Notes under the pieces: generated by a model
Seen by the model: only the letters and a program-made list of their open reading frames with translations
Databases searched by the model: none
Told to the model about the DNA's origin: nothing
In this document: one piece after another, positions 34,372-43,577 of the stretch
Position numbering within the stretch: position 1 is the first letter of the stretch
How the letters are laid out: each line of letters starts with the position of its first letter
Translations under genes and position numbers: made by a program
Assembly (NCBI GenBank): GCA_023248955.1
Contig: JAHFDP010000009.1
Coordinates: 1 to 59,028, forward strand
Length of the DNA stretch: 59,028 nucleotides
Reading direction: 5' to 3'
DNA from: Deltaproteobacteria bacterium
GTDB lineage: Bacteria; Myxococcota; Myxococcia; Myxococcales; JAHFDP01

Positions 34372-34824
34372 TCAGCGAATGGGCCACCGTCGGCCACCGA
34401 TCTCCAGAAAAAAGTGTCCCGCATCCTCGCCAACGAGCGGCGCCAACGCGATTTGTGCCGCCTGCGAAAACCGTGCGAGGAAAACGCCGTGTTTGACGCG
34501 GCAATAAAGAACGTCGCCCGCGCCGCGCGTGACCGTCGAGAGATCGAGCGTTTCGCTGGTCTCGTCGGAAAGTCGGAGCAACACCTGATTCGATTCGAGT
34601 GAGAGGAGGCGAACGATGTACGGCGCATCTTCCGCCTCGATGAAACACCATTGATCGCCAACGGTCAGCGTGAGGCGACCATCCGCCGCACGGCCGATTC
34701 CGCGGTGCCACAACCGTGCGATGCCCGGATGCGTAACCGGCGCGCCGTCGTGCCAAAAAACGCCACGCGCATCGAGACGAATTCGCGAATTCTCGCGCAG
34801 CTGGTTGAGCGTTTTGTCGTCCAC
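34372..34824 (-). CDS. DUF1285 domain protein
   Basis: A protein of about 150 residues with the DUF1285 pattern: RLDARGVFWHDGAPVTHPGI, then TVGDQWCFIEAEDAPYIVRL and TLDLSTVTRGAGDVLYCRVK. The function of the family is unknown. GTG 34824 is preferred because GGGA lies just upstream and it avoids overlap with the divergent apaG start. ATG 34899 would overlap apaG by 14 bases. Confidence 0.8.
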   Translation of the reverse strand: MDDKTLNQLRENSRIRLDARGVFWHDGAPVTHPGIARLWHRGIGRAADGRLTLTVGDQWCFIEAEDAPYIVRLLSLESNQVLLRLSDETSETLDLSTVTRGAGDVLYCRVKHGVFLARFSQAAQIALAPLVGEDAGHFFLEIGGRRWPIR

Positions 34825-34885
34825 GTTTTTCCCGATGATAGCAACGACTTGCCACTCAACTCGCTTTCGGGCATTGAGCCTCCCC

Positions 34886-35269
34886 GTGTCCACCGCCATC
34901 ACCCAAGGCATTCGCATCTCCGTCGAGGCGCAGTACATGCCGGAGCGCTCGCAGCCGCCGGCGTCGCGCTTTGCGTTTGCGTATACGGTGGTCATCGCCA
35001 ACGAAGGTCAACTGCCGGCGCAACTGCTCGCCCGGCACTGGATCATCACCGACGGCGACGGCAACGTGCAGCACGTGCATGGTGACGGTGTCGTCGGTGA
35101 ACAGCCGCAGCTGGGACCGGGGCAGCAGTTTCAGTACACCAGCGGCGCGATGCTGAAGACGCCGCACGGCGCCATGCAGGGGAGCTACCGGTTCGTGCGG
35201 CAGGATGGATCGACGTTCGATGCGACGATCGCGCCGTTCACGCTCTCGATGCCGAATGCGTTGAATTAA
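34886..35269 (+). CDS. apaG: ApaG/CorD family protein
   Basis: A 127-residue single-domain protein almost colinear with ApaG: GIRISVEAQYMPERSQPP, FAYTVVIANEGQLPAQLLAR, HWIITDGDGNVQHVHGDGVV, PGQQFQYTSGAMLKTPHGAM. ApaG is a small fibronectin-III-like protein associated with magnesium/cobalt phenotypes in enterobacteria. The biochemical role is unclear. GTG 34886 is used; an in-frame TTG lies at 34874. Confidence 0.92.
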   Translation: MSTAITQGIRISVEAQYMPERSQPPASRFAFAYTVVIANEGQLPAQLLARHWIITDGDGNVQHVHGDGVVGEQPQLGPGQQFQYTSGAMLKTPHGAMQGSYRFVRQDGSTFDATIAPFTLSMPNALN

Positions 35270-35350
35270 TCGCGCAGACGTTGTCGCTGCTGGCCGGCCC
35301 GCTGTTCGGTGGCAATCAAGAGCTCATCCAAATGCGCTAAACTATCGCCA

Positions 35351-36235
35351 ATGCACATCGCCGAAATTCTCCGCATTCCCGAACCCTGTTTCTCCTTCGA
35401 GTTCTTTCCGCCGAAGACCGACGACGGAGTGGCCAACCTCGTTTCGACCGTTGCTGCGCTGCGCCCCCTCGGGCCCTCCTTCGTCTCCGTCACCTACGGC
35501 GCGAGCGGCACGACCCGCGAACGCACTGTCGACCTGGTGCTGCGCATCAAGCAGGAGCTGGGCATCGAAGCGATGGCGCACCTGACCTGCGTTGGTTCCA
35601 CGCAAGAAGATCTCGCTGCTGTGCTGGATCGCCTCGCGCAAGGCGGCGTGGAAAACGTGCTGGCGCTTCGCGGCGATCCCCCGCGCGGCGCACCAGCGTT
35701 CACGCGCCCGCTCGGCGGCTTCGGCTACGCCAACGAACTGGTGCAATTCATCCGCTCGCGTTGGTCCTTTTGTCTCGGCGGCGCGGCCTATCCGCAAAAA
35801 CATCCCGAATGCGACGACTCGTACCAGGACATCCTCAACGTCCGTCGCAAAGTCGAGGCCGGCGCGGAATTCCTCGTCACGCAGCTCTTCTTCGACAACA
35901 CCTACTATTTCGATTTCGTAGCGCAGGCACGTCGCCTCGGCATCACGGTTCCGATTCTCCCCGGCATCATGCCGATCACAACGACCGATCAGATCGAACG
36001 AATCGCCGCGCTATCAGGCATCGCCGTCCCAGATCGCTTGCGCCGCGAACTCGAGCTACGCCGCGGCGATCCGCAAGCGGCACTGGAGTTGGGCGTAGCC
36101 GCAGCAACGCTGCAATGCGCGGATCTCCTCCGCCGCGGCGCTCCAGGAATTCATTTTTATACATTAAATAGATCATCAGCCACCCGCGCGATCCTGGCCG
36201 CACTCCGCGCAGCCGCCCCGTGGAGAAGTTCCTAA
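35351..36235 (+). CDS. metF: Methylenetetrahydrofolate reductase
   Basis: A 294-residue TIM-barrel flavoenzyme. Family segments include FSFEFFPPKTDDG, FVSVTYGASGTTRERT, HLTCVGSTQEDL, LALRGDPPRG and FLVTQLFFDNTYYFDF, ending in the FYTLNRS segment near the C-terminus. It reduces 5,10-methylene-THF to 5-methyl-THF for methionine synthesis. ATG 35351 fits the family start; ATG 35309 would add 14 residues. Confidence 0.95.
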   Translation: MHIAEILRIPEPCFSFEFFPPKTDDGVANLVSTVAALRPLGPSFVSVTYGASGTTRERTVDLVLRIKQELGIEAMAHLTCVGSTQEDLAAVLDRLAQGGVENVLALRGDPPRGAPAFTRPLGGFGYANELVQFIRSRWSFCLGGAAYPQKHPECDDSYQDILNVRRKVEAGAEFLVTQLFFDNTYYFDFVAQARRLGITVPILPGIMPITTTDQIERIAALSGIAVPDRLRRELELRRGDPQAALELGVAAATLQCADLLRRGAPGIHFYTLNRSSATRAILAALRAAAPWRSS

Positions 36236-36246
36236 GTCTCGATTCA

Positions 36247-36278
36247 CGTGGATGGCCGGGTCGAGCCCGGCCATGACG
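36247..36278. repeat. REP-like hairpin repeat, copy A
   Basis: A 32-base sequence with the inverted core GGCCGGG-TCGAG-CCCGGCC. It matches 53933-53964 at 31 of 32 positions, with G instead of A in the loop. It lies just after metF and could act as an mRNA end hairpin. The motif type (translating as VMAGLDPAIH in one frame) is familiar as an abundant REP-like repeat of alphaproteobacterial genomes. Confidence 0.75.
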
Positions 36279-36401
36279 ACGGGTTGACCATCAACACTCC
36301 AAACATCCCCCTCGGCACCAGCACGACTTCACCTCTTCCGGCATAACGGATCGTGGCCAGGAGATGCCCGAGAAACCCCGCAAAACGCCCGCCCGCCGGC
36401 T

Positions 36402-36455
36402 GCCCTTTTTTGTCCCACAAAAAAGGGCCCGGTGGGCGTACCACCCGGCCGGACC
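36402..36455 (-). terminator. Probable terminator of tRNA-Leu plus adjacent perfect hairpin
   Basis: Read on the minus strand, about 70-120 bases past the tRNA, a GC-rich stem (GGCCGGGTGG and CCCACCGGGCC around TACG) is followed by TTTTTTGT, an intrinsic terminator layout. The T run is itself half of a perfect 12-bp palindrome at 36402-36413/36417-36428 (GCCCTTTTTTGT, three-base loop). On the plus strand this palindrome could terminate metF transcription as well. Confidence 0.6.
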
Positions 36456-36523
36456 CTCGAGCTCTTAATTGAGGAAACGAATGGCGCAAGAGCGCGTCAG
36501 CCGCGCGCAGCGCAAATCTAAGG

Positions 36524-36610
36524 TGCCGCCGCTCGGACTCGAACCGAGACGTCGCTTTTGGCGACACAGGATTTTAAGTCCTGCGCGTTTACCGATTTCG
36601 CCACGGCGGC
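36524..36610 (-). tRNA. tRNA-Leu (anticodon TAA)
   Basis: The minus strand folds as a class II tRNA of 87 bases. The acceptor arm is GCCGCCG/CGGCGGC, the D arm contains TGGCGAAATCGGTAAACG, the anticodon stem GCAGGA/TCCTG bears loop CTTAAAA with anticodon TAA, and a long variable arm (GTCGC/GCGAC) follows. The T arm is TCGGTTCGAGTCCGA. The variable arm and anticodon fit leucine. The 3' CCA is not encoded (ACCT follows), so the CCA enzyme must add it. Confidence 0.95.
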
Positions 36611-36628
36611 ACATGCTAAAAACGGTGC

Positions 36629-38926
36629 GTGAAAAAACGAAACGTGGCCGCGATTCTACTCTGCGGCATCTTCGCCTGTCACAAACCCTCCAAGACTTCG
36701 ACCGACGTATCGGATCCCGTCGACTACGCCAATCCCTTCATGGGCAGCGGCGGCTTCGGTTTCGCCGCGGGCAGCGCATTCCCGGGCGCGCTCGCACCGC
36801 AAGGGCTCGTCAAAGTTGGCCCCGACACCAACGGCCCCTTCGGCGACATCAATTTTCTCCACTATTCTGGTTACTGGTTTGGCGACGACACCATCCGCGG
36901 ATTTTCGCATCTGCATCTGCACGGAACCGGCGCCACCGATTACGGCGTGTTGTCGCTGATGCCCGTCGCGAACTTCGATTCGGTGGCCCCGGTAGCCAGC
37001 TCCGTTTCGACGTTCGCAAAAAAAAGTGAGCAGGCGCGGCCGGGCTTTTACGCGGTGACGTTGACCAACGGCGCGGTCGGCGTCGAGCTGACCGCAACGC
37101 CGCACGCCGCCATTCACCGCTATTCGTTTCCGAGTCATTCGGGCGCGGTGGTCGTTGATTTCGATCACCATCTGTTTGGTGGCACGGTGACAGCCGCCGA
37201 GGCGCAGATCGATGCCCCAAACTCCACCATCCGCGGCAAGCTGCACCACGTCGGCCAGATGTCGGGCGGCAGTGGGTATGACGTATTTTTCGAAATGCGC
37301 GCGCGGCAGCCGTGGACGAAATCGCTGACGTGGAAAGCGGGCGCCGTTTCGGCGGAGGGAAATTCCGTTGCTGGCGCTGGCGCGGGATTGGCGATCGCTT
37401 TTGAAAACCTTTCGGCGCCCGTCGAGATCGGAGTGGCGGTTTCGATGGTCTCCACCGACGGCGCGAAGAAAAATTTCGAAGCAGAAATTGGAACGCGCGG
37501 ATTCGAGGAGGTGCGGCGTACGACCGAAACGGCCTGGCGCGAACTCTTGTCGACGGTGCAAATTTCCGGGGGGACCGAGGATGATCGGCACACGTTTTAC
37601 TCGTCGCTCTACCACGCGTTTCTGATGCCCACGGTCCAGAGCGATGCGGACGGCGCCTATCGCGCGCTCGATGGCGTGATTCGCACCGCGGAGGGATTTC
37701 ACTACTGCACCGATCTCTCGCTCTGGGATACCTATCGAACGCTGCATCCGCTCTATGCGATCGTGGCGCGCGAGAAGGCGCTCGATGCGGTGCGCAGCCT
37801 CCTCGCGATGGCGCAAGCGACTGGCGCATTTCCCTCATGGCCCGTCGGGACGACCGACGCGCGATCGATGCCAGGCGCGAGTGCGGAAATCGTGGTCGCG
37901 GATGCAGCGCTCAAGGGGATCACGGATTTTGATCTCAAGGCGGCCTACGCGATCGCACGCGCCTCCGCGCTCGACAGCACGATGTCCGCGGACGCTCGCG
38001 GCGGGCGCGGGCGGCAAAACGCGGACTACGATCGGCTTGGGTTTCTACCGGCGGAGGCGGGTGGCACCGTTTCGGTGACCGCCGAATATTCCGCCGATGA
38101 TCACGCGCTGGCAGCGCTGGCCACGCTTGTTGGCGAGACTGCCGATGCCACGCGACTCAACGCGCGGTCGCTGGGCTATCGAAAACAATTCGATGTCGCG
38201 AGCGGCTTTTTGCGCGGACATCTCGCCGACGGCACGCTGCGCGAGGCGCCGTTCGATCCGCTGGAGTGGGGTTACGATTACGTTGAAGCCAATGCGTGGC
38301 AAAGCGTTTGGGCGGCGCAACATGACCCCGCGGGCCTCACCGCGCTGTTCGGTGGCCGCGACGCGTTTGTCACCAAGCTCGAGTCTTTTTTCGAGCAGGC
38401 GCGGAGCGAAGCGGACGTGTTGGCCGGAACAAAGCCCGATGATCTCCGGCGCGCTGGCCCGCGTCCCTACTACTTCGCGGGCAACGAGCCCGACTTTCAT
38501 GCGCCCACTCTTTTCGCCGCGGTGGGACGTCCGGATCTCACGCAGCGCTGGGTCCGCTGGGCGATGGCCCGCTGGTATGGCCCGGGCGCCGACGGGCTTC
38601 CCGGCAATGACGATGGCGGCACGATGTCCGCCTGGTACGTTTTTTCAGCGCTCGGATTTTTCCCAGTACCAGCGACCGATCGCTATCTCGTCGGTGCGCC
38701 ACTTTTCACGCGCGCACGCATCGCGGTTGCCGGCGGCACGTTCACCGTCGAAGCGCCCAACGCGTCGGCGGAGAATCATTTTGTGCAGTCGGTCACCCTC
38801 AACGGCACGCCGCTCGACACGCCGCTTTTTCACCACCGCGATCTCAAGCCAGGTGGTGTGCTTCACTTTGAATTGGGGTCCGCGCCGACATCGTGGGGCA
38901 CGTTGGCGCAAATCGCGACAGAGTAA
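36629..38926 (+). CDS. GH92 alpha-mannosidase-family lipoprotein
   Basis: A 765-residue protein with a lipoprotein signal (ILLCGIFAC). Family 92 features include NPFMGSGGFGFAAGSAFPGA, GFSHLHLHGTGATDYG, a middle segment LWDTYRTLHPLYAI, AGNEPDFHAPTLFA, and the active-site region GLPGNDDGGTMSAWYVFSALG near 660. GH92 enzymes are calcium-dependent exo-alpha-mannosidases acting on N-glycans or mannans outside the cytoplasm. The GTG start at 36629 lies only 18 bases from the divergent tRNA. Its stop abuts that of the convergent protease. Confidence 0.92.
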   Translation: MKKRNVAAILLCGIFACHKPSKTSTDVSDPVDYANPFMGSGGFGFAAGSAFPGALAPQGLVKVGPDTNGPFGDINFLHYSGYWFGDDTIRGFSHLHLHGTGATDYGVLSLMPVANFDSVAPVASSVSTFAKKSEQARPGFYAVTLTNGAVGVELTATPHAAIHRYSFPSHSGAVVVDFDHHLFGGTVTAAEAQIDAPNSTIRGKLHHVGQMSGGSGYDVFFEMRARQPWTKSLTWKAGAVSAEGNSVAGAGAGLAIAFENLSAPVEIGVAVSMVSTDGAKKNFEAEIGTRGFEEVRRTTETAWRELLSTVQISGGTEDDRHTFYSSLYHAFLMPTVQSDADGAYRALDGVIRTAEGFHYCTDLSLWDTYRTLHPLYAIVAREKALDAVRSLLAMAQATGAFPSWPVGTTDARSMPGASAEIVVADAALKGITDFDLKAAYAIARASALDSTMSADARGGRGRQNADYDRLGFLPAEAGGTVSVTAEYSADDHALAALATLVGETADATRLNARSLGYRKQFDVASGFLRGHLADGTLREAPFDPLEWGYDYVEANAWQSVWAAQHDPAGLTALFGGRDAFVTKLESFFEQARSEADVLAGTKPDDLRRAGPRPYYFAGNEPDFHAPTLFAAVGRPDLTQRWVRWAMARWYGPGADGLPGNDDGGTMSAWYVFSALGFFPVPATDRYLVGAPLFTRARIAVAGGTFTVEAPNASAENHFVQSVTLNGTPLDTPLFHHRDLKPGGVLHFELGSAPTSWGTLAQIATE

Positions 38927-40399
38927 CTACCGCACGCCAACGTCTCCGTCGGGCGTAGGCGCATCCGCGGGTGGCCGCGCGGCTGGCGCGTTGGCTCCAC
39001 CGGCCGCGATCACTGCTTTGGGCATCGCCGCGATCCGGTCCACGTCGTAGAGGCAAGTTTCCAAGAGCTCGTGGTTGTCGTTGGCGTGATGCGAGAGCGC
39101 CGCACGCGCCGTCTGTGCAGCGCCGTGGGCATCCGCGCTGGAGGCCGCATGCGCAGCGAGGAGCCGGTAGTCCAGTACGCCGATCAACTGCCGCCAAATC
39201 TGATCGTAGAAGCGCTGCAAGTGATCGCGCACATCGGGATCGAGCGCCGTCGCCTCTTGCGTCGCCGCGCCGTCGGGACCGCGCACCATCACGCTGTCGA
39301 GCGTGCCGAATCCGTTGGCGGCTTGATCGATCAGCGCGATTGACTCCGTCGACAAGAGCGGAAAATCAGAATCGAGCAGCGAGAAGCGAATGGTCTGCCG
39401 ATCCGCCAACGCGACGCGCACCGCGCGGCCCGCGAACGGAAAGACCAGCGCATGCGTGGGATCTTCGAACAACGCATTCACCACGCGATCGCGATCAGCG
39501 GCGGTGATCTCCAACTTGGGCCCATGATCGCGCCGCGGCGGTCGCAGCGTCTCCAACATCTCCTTGAGCTGATCGATGCCCACCACGACGTTGAGCGCGG
39601 CCGCGTCTTTGTATCCCGCGTGATACACGCCCACGAGCTCCAGCTCGCCGGTGTGGCAGCTCACCGCGAAGACGGGGCTTCCAGAATTGCCTGAATTAAG
39701 AAGCGCGTCGATGACGAAGTCGACGTGGTTCCAACTCTTTTCAGTATCGATCTGCGTGGGGTTGATGACTTTGCCGGAATTCACCGCGGCGAATTCTCCG
39801 AGTGGAAAACCGCGTGCGGTGATCAAATTTCCGGAGCGCAGCGCATTCGATCTGCCGAGGCGGTAAGGCATGAGCGACAGCTGCGCGTGCGTCTTGAGGA
39901 GCCCGATGTCGTCGGCCTGATCGGCCAACGCGCGCGTGACGGCGATGTGCCCGGGCTCGTAATCGTCGCTGTCGGAATGCACGATCTTAAGGACCTCGCG
40001 CACCTTCTTCGAACCAGGTGGGACACCGTCGACGAGATGATCGTCGTCGGTCACCTCGGGCTGCTCGGCCACGTGATCGTTGGTGATGAGGTAGCTCTCG
40101 CCGTCTTTCTGCTTGTACGCGAAGGCTGTCCCGTGAATCACCGAGCGCAAGTAGGCGCGTCGCAGTTTTCCATCATGCCCGTAGTAGACGTGCTCGTAGG
40201 TGGCGGTGTTGCGTACGAGGTAAACAAACGCGGCGGCGGTGACCTGCTGCTGCACGCGCGCGGTCACGTCGGGCGTCAGCGCATCGGAATAGTCGCCTTC
40301 GCAAATCGGTGCTGGCGCCGGAACTTTGGCCGGAGTGGGCGGCCGCTTGGCGTGGGCGGCGGCACTGAGCGCAGCGGCGATCAAGAGCGAGGCGGTCAT
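38927..40399 (-). CDS. Secreted trypsin-like serine protease
   Basis: A 490-residue protein with a signal peptide (SLLIAAALSAAAHA). The catalytic triad is recognisable: His109 in LITNDHVAE, Asp164 in ADDIGLLK, Ser239 in NSGNSGSPVF, an S1/trypsin_2-like arrangement. The C-terminal half (about 270-490) is a separate helical region without a PDZ domain. It may process proteins in the periplasm. ATG 40399 has AGGA upstream. Confidence 0.85.
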   Translation of the reverse strand: MTASLLIAAALSAAAHAKRPPTPAKVPAPAPICEGDYSDALTPDVTARVQQQVTAAAFVYLVRNTATYEHVYYGHDGKLRRAYLRSVIHGTAFAYKQKDGESYLITNDHVAEQPEVTDDDHLVDGVPPGSKKVREVLKIVHSDSDDYEPGHIAVTRALADQADDIGLLKTHAQLSLMPYRLGRSNALRSGNLITARGFPLGEFAAVNSGKVINPTQIDTEKSWNHVDFVIDALLNSGNSGSPVFAVSCHTGELELVGVYHAGYKDAAALNVVVGIDQLKEMLETLRPPRRDHGPKLEITAADRDRVVNALFEDPTHALVFPFAGRAVRVALADRQTIRFSLLDSDFPLLSTESIALIDQAANGFGTLDSVMVRGPDGAATQEATALDPDVRDHLQRFYDQIWRQLIGVLDYRLLAAHAASSADAHGAAQTARAALSHHANDNHELLETCLYDVDRIAAMPKAVIAAGGANAPAARPPADAPTPDGDVGVR

Positions 40400-40522
40400 G
40401 AACCATCCTACGTCTTGCTAGAAGATTCTATTCAGAAGAGTAACAAGCAACGGCGCTGGCGCCAATTCCCTTGCACCTTTAGCCTTTGCGGATCGCCGCA
40501 CTGCTGCTACTTTTGAGCACCT

Positions 40523-40918
40523 ATGCGCCCTAAGATCCGCGTCGTGGCCGCCATGATGGAAGAGGGTGGCAAGTACCTCATCACCCAACGCCGGCCCACG
40601 GCGACGCTCCCGCTCTTGTGGGAGTTCCCGGGCGGCCGCGTCGAGGAGGGTGAGACAGACGAAGCGGCCCTGGCGCGCGAGCTGAAAGAGGAGATGGACA
40701 TCGAGGTGGAGGTGCGCGACCGCGTGATTCACGTCGAGCACAGCTACCCCGAGTACGACATTGATTTTCGCGTCTACCGTTGCCGGTTGGCGGGCGGCGA
40801 GATTCGTCATGTGCGGGTGCATGATCACCGCTGGGTCGATCCGGCCGATCTCGACAAGTATGAATTTCCGGCGGCCGATGAGAAGACGTTGGCGCGGCTG
40901 CTGGATGTCGCGCACTGA
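40523..40918 (+). CDS. Nudix hydrolase (MutT-like)
   Basis: A 131-residue protein with RPTATLPLLWEFPGGRVEEG and a Nudix box GGRVEEGETDEAALARELKE continuing EMDI. The usual Gly near the end of the box is Asp. The general shape (FPGG before the box) resembles MutT-like 8-oxo-dGTP diphosphatases. Alone between the protease and the usp gene; substrate not certain. The stretch 40400-40522 contains nothing recognisable besides a short GGCGC/GCGCC repeat. Confidence 0.88.
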   Translation: MRPKIRVVAAMMEEGGKYLITQRRPTATLPLLWEFPGGRVEEGETDEAALARELKEEMDIEVEVRDRVIHVEHSYPEYDIDFRVYRCRLAGGEIRHVRVHDHRWVDPADLDKYEFPAADEKTLARLLDVAH

Positions 40919-40986
40919 CAATTGATCGGTTCGTCTTACGTTGCAATACACATGACATTTTGAGGCACCGTCCTTAAATTCCAGAA

Positions 40987-41424
40987 ATGCAGTGTCCGCC
41001 ACGGCGCCTGCTCGTCGGTGTCGACTTCTCCGAAGCTTCGCGAGAAGCGGTGCGCTATGCCGCTGGGCTGGTGGCGGCGCTTGGTGGCGAGCTCACACTC
41101 CTGCATGTCGTGGACAACGCGCCGATCCTCAATGCCTCCCCGCTGGTGGGTGGTGCGCCGCCGGGATCGCTGGCGGATCTTCCCTCGGTGGAGACGGAAG
41201 CGATGCGTGCTGTTGAGCGCATGGCTTCCGATTCAGCGCCCGGTGCGCAGTGCGAAGTGCGCGTCGGCTCTCCCGCGCAGGAGCTTTGCGCGCGTGCATC
41301 GGACGCCGATCTCTTGCTCGTGGGCGCGCATGGCAAGCGTGCGTTGCGCCATCTGCTCCTCGGTTCAACGAGCGAGCAGACGATGCGGCGCTCGCCCGTG
41401 CCCGTGCTGATCATCCGGGCCTAG
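40987..41424 (+). CDS. Universal stress protein
   Basis: A 145-residue UspA-fold protein. It starts RRLLVGVDFSEASREAVRYA, has LTLLHVVDNAP, and the nucleotide-binding signature LLVGAHGKRALRHLLLGSTS with SPVPVLIIRA at the end. This G-x2-G-x9-G-S/T type motif is seen in ATP-binding members. Such proteins are induced by stress and often act as adaptors. It stands alone before the repeat-rich spacer and ftsH. Confidence 0.9.
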   Translation: MQCPPRRLLVGVDFSEASREAVRYAAGLVAALGGELTLLHVVDNAPILNASPLVGGAPPGSLADLPSVETEAMRAVERMASDSAPGAQCEVRVGSPAQELCARASDADLLLVGAHGKRALRHLLLGSTSEQTMRRSPVPVLIIRA

Positions 41425-41469
41425 ACTCCGGAGTCATAGATTTCTGCGCTAACTACTTCGGACGCCAAA

Positions 41470-41499
41470 GGCGGCCGCGGCGCGGAGTCGCGCCGAAGC
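41470..41499 (+). repeat. 30-bp hairpin repeat, copy 2
   Basis: Identical, in reverse complement, to 12013-12042. It folds into a hairpin with stem CGGCGCG/CGCGCCG and loop GAGT. It lies in the spacer after usp, followed by another hairpin (CCCCG-GCGAGC-TTC-GCTCG-A-CGGGG at about 41512-41536). Confidence 0.75.
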
Positions 41500-41560
41500 A
41501 AGGAGGGGTCCCCGGCGAGCTTCGCTCGACGGGGAGGGGCGGCGAGCCCCTTGCAGACGG

Positions 41561-41619
41561 CTAGACTCCTAAAAATAACCGCCGCATTTATGCGGCGAAC
41601 TTCTGATCTAGGAGTCTAG
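41561..41619. repeat. 59-bp nested palindrome upstream of ftsH
   Basis: Outer arms CTAGACTCCTA (41561-41571) and TAGGAGTCTAG (41609-41619) are perfect inverted copies. Inside lies a perfect inner hairpin CGCCGCAT-TT-ATGCGGCG (41580-41597). A partial outer-arm copy (TAGACTCCGGAGTC) occurs at 41423-41436. It could terminate usp transcription, control ftsH, or be a small mobile-element remnant. It ends 38 bases before the ftsH start. Confidence 0.7.
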
Positions 41620-41657
41620 TTGCGGACGCACGGTACGGTTCGCAGCTTTATTCCCGG

Positions 41658-43577
41658 ATGCCCGTATCCTCGCCGCCGCGCAAGCCGGATCGTCCGACGC
41701 CGCCCACGCGGCTCATTTCACCGCTGGGCCTTTTCATTGCGCTGGCGGTGGCCTTTTTCATCACGCGCAGTTTTGTTCAGGACGTCGGCGCGCAACGCGT
41801 TCCCTACAGCCAATTTCGCGAAGCCGTCTCCGTCGGACAATTCAAGCGCGTGGCGATCGCGGAGGACTACCTCAAAGGCTATCCCGCCGCCAAAGTTCAC
41901 GATGCCAAACCGCAACCCGCCACGCCGTGGGTCGCCTCGCGCGTGCGCGGCGACAACAGCATCATTCCGATTCTCGAGCAGACCCACACCGAATTCGAAG
42001 CCATCCCCGACGGCGGTTTCGGCGATCTCTTGGCGGTTTGGGTCGTGCCGATTGGACTTGCCATGCTCTTCTGGACTTTCCTGGCGCGCCGCGCACAAGG
42101 CCTCGGTCCCGGCGCGCCGCCCGGTGGCGTGCTCGCTTTCGGCAAAACGCGCGCGCGCATCTCGATGGAATCCAACACCGGCACCACGTTCAAAGACGTG
42201 GCCGGCATCGACGAAGCGGTCGAGGAACTCAAGGAGATCGTCGAATTTCTAAAGACGCCGGAAAAATTTCGGCGGCTCGGTGGCCATATTCCCAAGGGCG
42301 TTTTGCTGGTCGGCCCGCCGGGCACCGGCAAGACGCTGCTGGCGCGCGCGGTCGCGGGAGAAGCGGGTGTTCCCTATTTTTCACTCTCGGGATCGGAGTT
42401 CGTGGAGATGTTCGTTGGTGTAGGTGCGGCGCGCGTGCGTGATCTTTTTCAGCAGGCTTCCGACAAAGCACCGGCCATCATCTTCATCGACGAGCTCGAC
42501 GCCATTGGTAAAAGCCGCAACGGCGGATTTGTCGGCGGCCACGACGAGCGCGAGCAGACACTGAATCAGTTGCTCTCGGAGATGGACGGCTTTGATGCGC
42601 GCGTTGGTCTGATCCTTTTGGCGGCTACCAACCGTCCCGAAATTCTCGATCCTGCGCTCTTGCGACCGGGGCGTTTCGATCGGCAGGTGCTGGTGGATCG
42701 TCCCGACCGGCGTGGGCGCGAGCAGATCCTAGCCATTCATGTTCGTGACGTGAAACTCGGCAAAGACGTCGAGCTTCGCGAAGTCGCTGCCCGCACACCG
42801 GGCCTGGCCGGCGCGGATCTCTCCAACATTGTGAATGAGGCCGCGCTCCTGGCCGCCCGCAAGAATCGCGACGCGGTGGCCATGGCCGATTTTCACGAGG
42901 CGATCGAACGCGTGGTGGCTGGTCTCGAGCGAAAAAATCGGCGCATGAACGAGCGCGAAAAAGAGACCGTCGCTTATCACGAGGGTGGCCACGCGCTGGT
43001 GACCTCGCTCATGCCGCACGGTGAACCGGTCCACAAAATTTCCATTATCCCGCGCGGCATCGCGGCGCTTGGCTACACCATGTCGTTGCCGCTCGAGGAT
43101 CGCTATCTGCTCACCAGAGACGAGCTGCGCGACAAGCTGGCGGGGCTCATGGGCGGGCGGGCCGCGGAGGAGCTAGCGGTTGGAGAAATTTCCACCGGCG
43201 CGGCGAACGATCTCGAGCAGGCCACGGCGATGGCGCGGCTGATGGTGACGAGCTACGGCATGTCCGACAGCATGGGGCCGGTCTGCTTGGCCGAGCCACG
43301 GCGCAGTCCGTTTCTTGGCGCGCAATCGATGCCGACGCTTTCGGAACGCGTCCACAGTGAACGGACGCAACAGCGAATCGACGCGGAGGTGAATCGCCTG
43401 CTCGAGGAGGCGCTGGGCCGTGCGCGCGATGTGGTGCGATCGCATCGGGATGCGCTGGATCGGCTTGCGGCGCGGCTCATGGCTGTGGAGGTGATCGAAG
43501 GTGACGAGTTGCAACGCATTCTCTCGGAAGTTGGTGCCGTGCGTGCGGACGCGCCGAACATGACGGGAGCCGTCTGA
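41658..43577 (+). CDS. ftsH: ATP-dependent zinc metalloprotease FtsH
   Basis: A 639-residue membrane AAA protease. Two N-terminal helices (about 21-38 and 123-142) flank a periplasmic domain. The AAA domain has Walker A GPPGTGKT (219-226), Walker [12 protein letters not shown], and the [17 protein letters not shown] pore region. The peptidase has HEGGH (His441, Glu442, His445). It degrades membrane and regulatory proteins. Its TGA overlaps the start of the small sigma-1.1-like gene (TGATG). Confidence 0.95.
   Translation: MPVSSPPRKPDRPTPPTRLISPLGLFIALAVAFFITRSFVQDVGAQRVPYSQFREAVSVGQFKRVAIAEDYLKGYPAAKVHDAKPQPATPWVASRVRGDNSIIPILEQTHTEFEAIPDGGFGDLLAVWVVPIGLAMLFWTFLARRAQGLGPGAPPGGVLAFGKTRARISMESNTGTTFKDVAGIDEAVEELKEIVEFLKTPEKFRRLGGHIPKGVLLVGPPGTGKTLLARAVAGEAGVPYFSLSGSEFVEMFVGVGAARVRDLFQQASDKAPAIIFIDELDAIGKSRNGGFVGGHDEREQTLNQLLSEMDGFDARVGLILLAATNRPEILDPALLRPGRFDRQVLVDRPDRRGREQILAIHVRDVKLGKDVELREVAARTPGLAGADLSNIVNEAALLAARKNRDAVAMADFHEAIERVVAGLERKNRRMNEREKETVAYHEGGHALVTSLMPHGEPVHKISIIPRGIAALGYTMSLPLEDRYLLTRDELRDKLAGLMGGRAAEELAVGEISTGAANDLEQATAMARLMVTSYGMSDSMGPVCLAEPRRSPFLGAQSMPTLSERVHSERTQQRIDAEVNRLLEEALGRARDVVRSHRDALDRLAARLMAVEVIEGDELQRILSEVGAVRADAPNMTGAV

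Noticed and set aside
41425-41657. CRISPR-like repeats in the usp-ftsH spacer
   Set aside because: The hairpins are all different and there is no regular repeat-spacer pattern.
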